DNA from: Funneliformis mosseae
Taxonomy: Eukaryota; Glomeromycota; Glomeromycetes; Glomerales; Glomeraceae
NCBI GenBank assembly: GCA_910592005.1
Contig: CAJVPP010001192.1
Coordinates: forward strand, 1-21,950
Length of the DNA stretch: 21,950 nt
Direction of reading: 5' to 3'
Shown: positions 10,507 through 18,301 of the stretch, piece after piece
Layout: each line of letters starts with the position of its first letter
Numbering within the stretch: position 1 is the stretch's first letter
Position numbers and translations under genes: made by a program
The notes under the pieces: generated by a model
Database searches by the model: none
Seen by the model: the letters and a program-made list of their open reading frames with translations, nothing else
Told to the model about the DNA's origin: nothing

Positions 10507-10961
10507 TATCACTAAACTGATCAGATTGCATCTAGCAATTAATAATTACTTTCTTGTTAAGAATTTAGATACTTTTTAATATAAATCTAATATATCATAT
10601 ATGTTAAGTATATCAGATATATTAAATATATTAAATATATTAAATATATCAAATATGTTTGACATATTTGACATTTAGATCTACATTTTCTTACATTACA
10701 TAAATTAAATACATCTGAAAGGCAGTCAGTAAAAAAGGGGAAATCCACTTTTTAGTCAAAAATTTTTTTATTGTCTCACTCTACTGATCATGATCATGTG
10801 AATAAAACTAGCTTAATAACTAAAATTACTCAAAATTTGTAGATTTTTCCCTTTTCTATTGATCGCTTCCCATCTATTAAGTTGATCCTATTAACTACGT
10901 CACTTATGTAACTATTTATAATGTACTATATAGATTAATTATATTACGATAATTCTGTTAT
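10507..10961. repeat. dispersed repeat module, copy 2 (split by a MITE)
   Basis: The two parts, 10507-10716 and 10871-10961, align in order with the uninterrupted copy at 9101-9416. The break falls inside a sequence whose unbroken counterpart in copy 1 is aaatatatttattaaa. Confidence 0.75.
10717..10870. mobile_element. MITE, 154 bases, with 5-base target duplication
   Basis: The terminal inverted repeats read GAAAGGCAGTCAGTAAAAAA at the left and GGAAGCGATCAATAGAAAAG at the right, inverted. CATCT flanks both sides (10712-10716 and 10871-10875). The related module at 9101-9416 preserves the site without the insertion, which fixes the borders. The centre contains the palindrome tgatcatgatca. 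It has no coding capacity, so it would need a transposase supplied from elsewhere. Confidence 0.75.
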
Positions 10962-11192
10962 ATTATGCTGATTATGGTCATATGAACGAAACTAACTAAA
11001 TAACTAAAATTACGCAAAATTTGTAGATTTTCTCCTTTTTTATTAACTGTCCCTATATGTTTTAATTTTATCTTATATATTATTATAATAATAATTAATT
11101 CATTTTTAATTTATTTTTTGTATTTCTTATTATTTAGTATAAAACTCTGAAAAGATTAATTCAGATTAGATTAATTAAGTTATCTAATTAAA

Positions 11193-11267
11193 AAGATCAG
11201 ATTAAGTCAAATAAAAATTTAATCTAATTTTTATTTTTATTTGATTTGATCTAATCTAAACGAATCA
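11193..11267. repeat. GATC-rich inverted repeat
   Basis: The arms agatcagattaagtcaaata and, inverted, agattagatcaaatcaaata can pair across a short AT loop. The same AGATCAGATTA wording recurs at 12361-12524 and 17104-17274. Confidence 0.6.
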
Positions 11268-11276
11268 TTTAGAAAA

Positions 11277-11480
11277 ATAATTTTAATTAAATAATATATA
11301 TTATCATTAAAGATAGCGCTACAACTAGTTGCAATCATGTGATGCTTATTTGTCACCAGTTGCAACAAGTTGCAACTCAATTTTTATTAATGTTGCAATT
11401 AGTTGCAACCCTGTGATACTTATTTATTATCAGTTACAACCAGTTGCAATGCCATCTTTAATTATTATTTTAATTAAAAA
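11277..11480. repeat. foldback repeat with internal GTTGCAA duplications
   Basis: The left arm, ttttaattaa...attaaagatagcgct, pairs with a right arm that reads, inverted, tttttaattaaaataataat then taaagatggcat. Between them, two direct copies of about 72 bases start near 11320 and 11392, with ACTAGTTGCAA, TGTGATRCTTATTT and CAGTTGCAA blocks. It looks like a hairpin MITE. No target duplication could be fixed. Confidence 0.6.
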
Positions 11481-11517
11481 TATACATTAATGATGCCTAT
11501 CTAAATTATTTTTATTA

Positions 11518-11600
11518 TGACTAAACTTTCGTCAAATTTTATGTTTAACCAAACTTTTGACTAAAGTTTAAACTTTGACTAAACTTTTAGCAAATAACTA
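11518..11600. repeat. short ACTAAACTTTT-type repeats
   Basis: Four imperfect direct copies of (tg)actaaactttt or ccaaacttttgac lie together and include the palindrome aaagtttaaacttt at about 11562. No function is apparent. Confidence 0.5.
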
Positions 11601-11778
11601 AATGGCTAAATTGCTATATAATATATAAATTATAAATTTTTATTTATTTATCTTTATTAGAGAATATATTATTATTTAATATTTATTAATTTAACTTAAA
11701 TCTTTTATTATTTATATTAATTAAATATATAATCAAAAAATATTACTAATTAATATTATAGATAAGAATTATTTATAT

Positions 11779-11908
11779 GAGAAGTTTATTAGGAAAATCA
11801 GGTTCTAAAATTTTTTTTAACTAAAATTAAGATTTTAATCTAATAATATCAAAAATTAAATGCAATAAAAATCAAAATTTTGTTAAAAGATTTTTTTATT
11901 AAACTTTC
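11779..11908. mobile_element. MITE with AGGAAAATCAGGTTCT terminal repeat, copy 1
   Basis: The left end gagaagtttattaggaaaat and the inverted right end gaaagtttaataaaaaaatc pair. ATAT-rich sequence flanks both sides. The left end shares ttaggaaaatcaggttct with the MITE at 19170-19323, so they are one family. No coding capacity. Confidence 0.65.
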
Positions 11909-12011
11909 ATATAGTAAATAAAATATAATAAATAATATTTTATTTACAAAAATTCTAAATTTCTAGAATTTTATAGTAAAATAAAATATTATTAAAAATT
12001 GTAAGTTGGAC

Positions 12012-12053
12012 TCTATGAAAAATCTATGAAATATCTATGGAAAATTCATAGAA
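12012..12053. repeat. 11-base tandem repeat TCTATGAAAAA
   Basis: Three successive units (tctatgaaaaa, tctatgaaata, tctatggaaaa) are followed by an inverted ttcatag. This is a minor sequence curiosity with no gene context. Confidence 0.55.
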
Positions 12054-12160
12054 ATAAAGTTTTAGCATTTCAGTATTTTAATTATTAAAGACTAAATAAT
12101 TTCAGTTTTATCATATGACTAAAATATTTTAGTTTAACTAAGCATCATTAATTTACATTA

Positions 12161-12942
12161 ACATTCTAATTGAATAATTTATTATTATTTAAAAAAAATG
12201 ATTTATTATTATTCTAATTGAACAATTATTTATCTATTAAGAAAAATAATTTTATCATTATTCTAATTGGATAATTAGTTATCATTCAAGAAGAATAATT
12301 TATTATTATTCTATTGAAGATTTATTATTATTCAAGAAAAATTATTGGTTAATTCAAATTTTATTAGATTAGATCAGATTAAGTAACTTTAGATCAGATT
12401 AGATTAGGTAATCAGTTAATCTGATTTAATATTAATCTAAAAATCTACTGATCTGATCTGGAATTTTAAGTCAAATCAAGTTAGATAAAAAGGTTAATCT
12501 GATCTGATTTGAAGATCTAATCTAGTGATGATAAAATAATTATTACTAGATTCTTGTTAAATTGATGGTTCAAATGATATTCTTTTAAAATATCTATAAT
12601 ATCTATGTAATAAGATTGCTCAGAATAAAATTAATTATTATACATGAAAGATGCTCATTTTTAAAGGCAAAATATCAAGTTTATAATATATCATTTGAAT
12701 TGTATTATTATAAGGATTTAACAATTGTAAATTTATTTCAATTTGATAACAGGTTATTGAGAAATCAAGACAAAGTTTTATTTTATAATTGTATGATTAT
12801 TTATTAATGCTTGATCATATTTCTCAACTGTAAATAAATCATAATTATAAAACAAGTTAGCTAAAAATAAGTAAAAAAATCGGAACAAATTATTAATTAG
12901 GATGTTGAGCATTTTAAGAAAATTCATAGCAATTTACTTAAG
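12161..12942 (+). repeat. dispersed repeat R, copy 1
   Basis: It aligns in order and orientation with 16904-17700: an attctaattgaa array, a GATC-rich palindromic segment (12361-12524), and a long shared tail including ctcatttttaaaggcaaaat and catatttctcaactgtaaat. The aligned part ends near aatttact. The 63-codon open frame at 12616-12807 is not kept open in the second copy and is not treated as a gene. No terminal inverted repeats or transposase could be assigned. Confidence 0.75.
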
Positions 12943-13133
12943 CTCCGATTTATAATAAATTTAAATTACTTCGTAATTTAGAAGGTAAAATGAGCATAAA
13001 ACAATATTGAAATATACTGTATATATTTTTTTTATTTATTTTTTAGAGTCTAAAGGCCCATTTGGTATTATAAATTTTAATTTAAATCGGAAAATACTGA
13101 TCCTAAATTCAAAATAACATGTGACACTCCACC

Positions 13134-14054
13134 CCACCGTTGTTTTCTATCAGCTTGGTTAATAAAATAATTTGTTGTTTTTTACGAAATACGTAAAACA
13201 TTTTCTATATGAATAATTAATCTGAGAAAATTCTTTTCCCAACATAGTTACGAACATAGTAAATCATGTGATCCGTAACGTGATTTTTTAATAACAAACC
13301 TCCGTGTTTCTATGAGGATCGATAATCCATTAATATAATATAACAAATGGAACATTAGAATTGATTTGAGCAGATGTTTTTGACATTTAATTTTATGGCA
13401 GCTAAGTTCTGTGGTATATAACGAATAACTAAACAGAGTTGTTTAGCGACGACTTGCTTTTATAATAAAGGGTCTTATAAGCGATATTGATATTTTCGGA
13501 GATCGAAAAAAAAAAAGTGATATGGTATAATAGCATGAAAGGTAAGTTCAATTGTCTCAATATTTATTAATATTCCCAAGCACGTGTCACCTCAGTTGTT
13601 ACTTATCAAATTTATCTTAGAACGTTCATTGTGTTACGGCCTCGTTGGAATTGCTATACCACAAAAAGCTCAAATGTGGAGATGGAGAACATAATATGCT
13701 CGAACCGCAATAAACGGTTCTGTAAATGTGATCGTGCATTCATTAATTTAAATTTACTGACAAAAGGTTTTTCATTCGCTATAATCATATGTCACCACTT
13801 TTTCAAATATGTTTATTAAAGAGAATAGGATTTTACACAGTATATTTATTCAATCATAAACTTCACTTCACTAGGACTTTGTCAAATAAAGTTTTTAAAA
13901 TTGATTATAAACTCTTTATTACTGCGCCGCATTGCGAAATTCGATGATCTCGTCATCTTATTTATCCATTTTAGGACTATTGGTAACCTAAAAAAATTGA
14001 TATAAAAAAGCCTTTTAAGTATAAACTCGTCCAAAAAAAAAAAAAATCTTTGAA
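13134..14054 (+). other. upstream region of the BTB-TLDc gene, duplicated downstream
   Basis: These roughly 920 bases align with 15585-16502, upstream of the second, broken gene copy. The best-kept block is 13398-13475 (ctgtggtatataacgaataa then ctaaacagagttgtttagcg), where the copies are nearly identical. Small open frames here (for example 13631-13819) are not shared between copies and are rejected as genes. The region probably holds the promoter and 5' untranslated sequence. Confidence 0.6.
14001..14008 (+). promoter_or_regulatory. TATA-like box of the BTB-TLDc gene
   Basis: TATAAAAA lies about 47 bases before the first ATG. That leaves room for only a short leader. The matching position before the broken copy is not clearly preserved. 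This is a sequence match only. Confidence 0.45.
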
Positions 14055-15541
14055 ATGGTTATGGAATCTTCAAACTTTTTAAAAGATTTATCAAATGATT
14101 TTGCAAACCTTTTAACAAACGGCGACGATTATGATGTAATTATTCAAGCGGGTGATGGACCAAATGTTAAAGAATTTCGTGCTCACTCTATTATTTTAGG
14201 AGCACGATCAACTTATTTCCGAACTGCATTATCCAAAGATTGGGCTCACAAAACAAATGGGATTATTACCTTTAAAAAACCAAATATCCCTTCAAATATT
14301 TTCGAGATTATATTAAAGTAAGTAAATTTTCCGAAAGAAAAAAAATTTTTTATTCAAATTTAAATTTTATTTATTCTTATAGATATTTATATACTGGAAT
14401 TGTTGAATTAAATAAACAAAATGGAACGGAAATATTAAAACTTTTGGTAGCGGTTGATGAACTGGATCTTCCAAAATTATATAATTTTATCCAATCTTTT
14501 ATTGCTGATTCTGATTTTATAAAAGAGGATCCAGTAGGAATCCTTGAAATTGCTATTCAACATGAAGCTTGTTCAACCCTTAAAGATTCTTGTCTTGAAA
14601 AAATATGTAACCAACCAAAAAAATTATTTGACTCTTCTAAATTTTTATCTTTGGATAAATCAATCATTATACTTTTATTGAAAAGGGATGATCTTTTAAT
14701 TGAAGAAATTGAAATTTGGAAATATTTACTCAAGTGGAGTATCAATAAAATGGAAACTAAATTAGATATCGAAAATGTTTCGCAATGGACTGAAGAAAAT
14801 TTTATGGAATTAGAAAAGATTCTTCATGATATCATTCCTCTTATTAGATGGTTCCAAGTTCCCGTAAAAATCTTTTGGAGAAATGTTAGACAGTTTGAAA
14901 AGGTTTTTCCAAAAAATTTATATCAAGATATTCTAGGATATTTAATTGACCCTGATACTCCACCTAATTCTATAGTTATTTTACCACCAAGAGATGTCAA
15001 TAACAGACCTTTTGATTCGATCCTAATTGAGAAAGATCAATTCGATATAATTGCAAATTGGGTTGACCAAAAAAACAATAAATTTTATTCATTTAATATT
15101 TTATACAGAGCTAGTAGAGATGGATTTCAAGCTCAAAAATTCCATGAATTGTGTGATTATAAGGGTGCAACCATAACGATAGCAAAAATGAAGAATGAAG
15201 ATACATTGATTGGAGGATATAATCCATTTGATTGGAAACCTTACACATCTCATCAAAATGATAATGGATCATGGCAGGGAACGGGAGATAGTTTTTTATA
15301 TTCATTTGCGAGTAAAAGCTCGAGAGATGGAAAACTTGCTCGTGTAACTGAAACTGAAAATATTTATGCTGTTTCGTATTCTACCAATAATGGACCGTGT
15401 TTTGGATTTGGATGGGATTTAGCCATTAAAAATGATCATATTATAAGATATACGGCATCTAGTTATTCCGGGAATAAATTCCTACCATCAAATAATCGTC
15501 ATTTAGAAGATTACGAAGTTTTTCAAGTTATTAAAAATTGA
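14055..15541 (+). CDS. BTB-BACK-TLDc domain protein (exons 14055-14317 and 14383-15541)
   Basis: The spliced frame gives 473 residues. A BTB/POZ domain covers about residues 22-118 (DDYDVIIQAGDGPNVKEFRAHS, then GARSTYFRTAL, and across the splice LKYLYTGIVEL). A BACK-like region follows (about 132-250: VGILEIAIQHEACSTLKDSC, then LLLKRDDL..EE.EIWKYLLKW). A TLDc domain fills the C-terminus (about 298-471: FDSILI..DQFDIIANWVD, LYRASRDGFQAQKFHELCD, GGYNPFDW, SFLYSFAS, and DYEVFQV at the end). BTB domains dimerise and can bridge to Cullin-3 ubiquitin ligases. TLDc domains are linked to oxidative-stress protection and V-ATPase binding in animals. No substrate can be read here. No signal peptide or membrane segment is seen, so it is probably cytosolic or nuclear. 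The ATG at 14055 fits (gaaATGG context); 14061 is a second in-frame ATG. The family is greatly expanded in Rhizophagus. No defect is visible. Confidence 0.9.
14318..14382 (+). other. intron of the BTB-TLDc gene, 65 bases
   Basis: It has a GTAAGT donor and a TTATAG acceptor. Splicing joins TTA-AA to A-TAT and keeps the BTB motif LKYLYTGIVEL in frame. Without splicing the frame stops at TAA three bases into the intron. The intron is kept at the same place in the broken copy (about 16727-16790). Confidence 0.9.
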
Positions 15542-15584
15542 ATTGTTTTCCACTAAAAGACCATTATCGTGGTCCCGTTAAAAA

Positions 15585-16502
15585 TAATTTGTTGCATTTA
15601 CGAATACGTAAACTTTTTTCTATATGAATAATCAAACTGAGAAAATTCTTTCCAACATACAGTATATTCAAATTTAAGCTAGTTTAAGTGTGTTTTATGA
15701 CCATCAACGTTAGAATGTATTCACTTTGCTACCTTTTTAGCCAATGTTTTGATATTTATAAGTTTTATAACAGCTAGGTTCTGTGGTATATAACGAATAA
15801 CTAAACAGAGTTGTTTAGCGACAACTTGCTTTTATAATAAAAGGGTCTTAGATACCGAGAGAAATAATATTTTCGGTGATCGAAAAGAAAATATGTGATA
15901 TGGTAATAGCATGAAAGGTAAGTTCAATAGTCGGAGGTTCTCTCACTAGTTATTGATAACGCTTGCCGCTATGTTCTAACGTTGTAGAACTTTTCGTGGC
16001 GTTATAGCTTCGTTGGAAATGCTATATCAACAAAAAGCTCGTGACAAGTTGAATAACCGAATAAAAAGAAGCGATTCACAAACAATGGTTGCATACGGAG
16101 GTTTAAAAGTATAGAGAATGGTAGGTAGTATGTTCGAACCGCAATAAATGGTTCTGTAACCGACAGACCAAATGCCTTTAAATTTAAGGAGGAATTTATA
16201 TCTTTTTGGATGAATGTATCCTTATAATGGCACTTTAACAGTAATATTGATAGTTTAAATTTACCGAAAAAGGTTTTTATTTTCATCCATAATCATATAT
16301 CACCACCTTTTCAATATATTTATTAAAGAGGATAGTAAATTTTTTCGATCATATACTTCATTTGGGACTTTGTCAAATATCTAATCATAAATTGGGAAGT
16401 TTATAAAATTGATTATAAACGCGTAATTACTGGCAAATATGCAACATCAAATCATACAAAAAATTCGTCTGTACGCCTTAAAAAAAAAAAAAAAGATTTG
16501 AA
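15585..16502 (+). repeat. second copy of the BTB-gene upstream region
   Basis: It aligns with 13134-14054. Shared blocks include ctatatgaataat, ctgtggtatataacgaataa, catgaaaggtaagttcaat, cgaaccgcaataaaYggttc and catatRtcaccac. The 94-codon minus-strand frame at 16002-16286 lies within it and has no counterpart in the first copy, so it is not called. The start of the duplicated unit is near 15585, some 45 bases after the intact gene's stop. Confidence 0.8.
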
Positions 16503-16903
16503 ATGGTCACGGAATCTTTAAATTTTTTGCAAACATTTTAACAAACGGCGACGATTATGATGTACTGTAATTATTCAAGCGGGTGATGGGTCAAATGTTA
16601 AGGAATTTCGTGCTCACTCTATTATTATTTTAAGAGCAAGATCAACTTATTTCCGAACTGCATTATCTAAAGATTGGTATCACTAAGAATTATTATCCCT
16701 TCATATATATTCGAGATTATATTAAAGTAAGTAAATTAAGAAAGTTCTGAAAGAAACAAATTTTTTTTCAAATTTAAATTTATTCCTATAGATATTTATA
16801 TACTGGAATTGTTGAATTAAATAAAATGGAACGGAAATATTAAAACTTTTAGTAGCGGTTGATGAACTTGACCTTCCAAAATTATATAATTTTATTCAAT
16901 TTA
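16503..16903 (+). pseudogene. truncated tandem copy of the BTB-BACK-TLDc gene
   Basis: The start (atggtcacggaatctttaaa) matches the intact gene 2448 bases upstream. A deletion of about 26 bases follows codon 9. After DDYDV, five extra bases (a ctgta duplication) shift the frame, and further small deletions remove the stretch matching KTNGIITFKKPN. The intron with GTAAGT and TATAG is retained. The second exon runs as far as DELDLPKLYNFIQ and then stops dead at about 16903, where repeat R begins. BACK and TLDc regions are absent. It probably arose by tandem duplication and was later cut off by the R repeat or by recombination. Confidence 0.85.
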
Positions 16904-17700
16904 AAAAGAATTATTTATCATCAAAATGATATACATTATCATCTTAATATATATTATTATTTTAATTGAATACTTTGTTATTATTCAAAAAGAATGATTT
17001 ATTATCATTCTAATTGAATGATTAGTTATCATTCAAGAAAAACAATTTATCATTATTTTAATTAAAAATTTATTATTATTTAAAAGAATGATTGGTTGAC
17101 TTAAATTTATTAAGTTAGATTAGATCAAGTAACTTTAAATTAGATCAGGTCAGATAACTGGTTGACCTGATTTAATATTAAATTGAAAATCTATTAATCT
17201 GGGATTTTCAGGTCAGATCAAGTTAGATAAACAAGTTGATCAGATTTGATTTGAAGCTCTAATCTAATAATTATATAGATAAAATAATTATCATTTTGAA
17301 TTGATAGTTCAAATAATATTTTTTAAATATCTATAATAACTGTGTAATAAGATTGTTCTAAATAAAATAATTATTAATATGAAAAATACTCATTTTTAAA
17401 GGTAAAATATCAAGTTTATAACATATTATTTGAATTGTTTTATTATAAAAAACTTAACAATTGTAAATTTATTTTAATCTAATCATAGGTTGTTAAAAAA
17501 AATAAAATATAGTTTATTTTTATAATTGTATAATTATTTTATTATAAATATTAATAGATTATTGATCATATTTCTCAACTGTAAATAAATCATAATTATA
17601 AAACAAGTTCACTAAAAGTAAGTAATTTTATTTTAAAAAAATTGGAACAAATTATTAATTAGAATTTTGAGCATTTTAAAAAAATTCATAAAAATTTATT
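16904..17700 (+). repeat. dispersed repeat R, copy 2
   Basis: It lies in the same orientation as 12161-12942 and shares most blocks, including the GATC-rich segment (17104-17274) and catatttctcaactgtaaat. Its left end replaces the rest of the second BTB copy. Its right end, after aaaaatttatt near 17700, runs into unrelated sequence. Confidence 0.75.
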
Positions 17701-18301
17701 AGAGTTAGATCAGTCTAGCCTGATCTAAGATTTATTTTTTCTTTAATTAGACTGATTTATAAGACTAGTTCAAGGATATTTAGAATATACTAGAAAAAAT
17801 ATATATAAAAAATAATCAATTTAATAAAATAATTATATAAATTAATAAATAAAAGTATAATAAAATAATTGTATACAAAATGATTTCTATATCTTTTTAA
17901 TCTTGTTATTTTTCTATTTCCAATATTTTATTTCAGATATTATTACTATAATAAAATATTAAAACAGGTTTAATGACTAACTTATGGATTAAATTTTGTA
18001 ATATTTTATAAAATATAACTATTGCAACCTATAAGTATTATATCTTATAATTTCACGTAATTATAATTTTATTATTTGTAATTGTTTTAAATCACTTAAA
18101 AGTATAATTAATCGTGAAATAGACTTTTTTATTTATTTCTTTTAATTTTACACTTCTGATTAAAAAAATTATACCTTTAAAAAAAATGAATCCTAACTTT
18201 CAAGAAGACTTTTTTTGACTAAAAAAATGTTTATTCAGGTTTATATTTAGAAATAATTATTAATAATAAACTAAGAAATTACAGAAAATAATGATATTTA
18301 A
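17701..18301. other. AT-rich gene-free stretch with two hairpins
   Basis: An inverted repeat, ttagatca / tgatctaa, lies at 17704-17731. A larger one at 18050-18120 has arms atttcacgtaattataattt and, inverted, atttcacgattaattatact. No frame or RNA gene is seen. Confidence 0.5.

Larger units (their letters stand above)
9867..11053. mobile_element. candidate non-autonomous DNA element with MITE-like ends, about 1.2 kb
   Basis: The left end GGGAtgaTTAGTAAAAAAAA and the inverted right end GGGAcagTTAATAAAAAAGG match over about 28 bases. Both ends are flanked by TATA (9863-9866 and 11054-11057). The first 60 bases resemble the left half of the MITE at 10717-10870, and the last 85 resemble its right half (aactaaaattacgcaaaatt). 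The inside holds a minisatellite and a copy of the repeat module, with no coding capacity. It may be one element or two half elements brought together by chance. Confidence 0.5.

Noticed and set aside
12616..12807. 63-codon plus-strand open frame
   Set aside because: It lies in repeat R and the second copy of R does not keep it open.
13631..13819. 62-codon plus-strand open frame upstream of the BTB gene
   Set aside because: Not conserved in the duplicated upstream region; composition like non-coding DNA.
14557..15305. Minus-strand open frames within the BTB-TLDc gene
   Set aside because: Shadows of exon 2, which has full domain support.
15559..15574. GACCA-ttatcg-TGGTC hairpin just after the BTB gene stop
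   Set aside because: The stem is only 5 bases; fungal genes do not use such terminators and no clear polyadenylation signal accompanies it.
16002..16286. 94-codon minus-strand open frame
   Set aside because: It sits in the duplicated upstream region and has no counterpart in the first copy; no domain seen.
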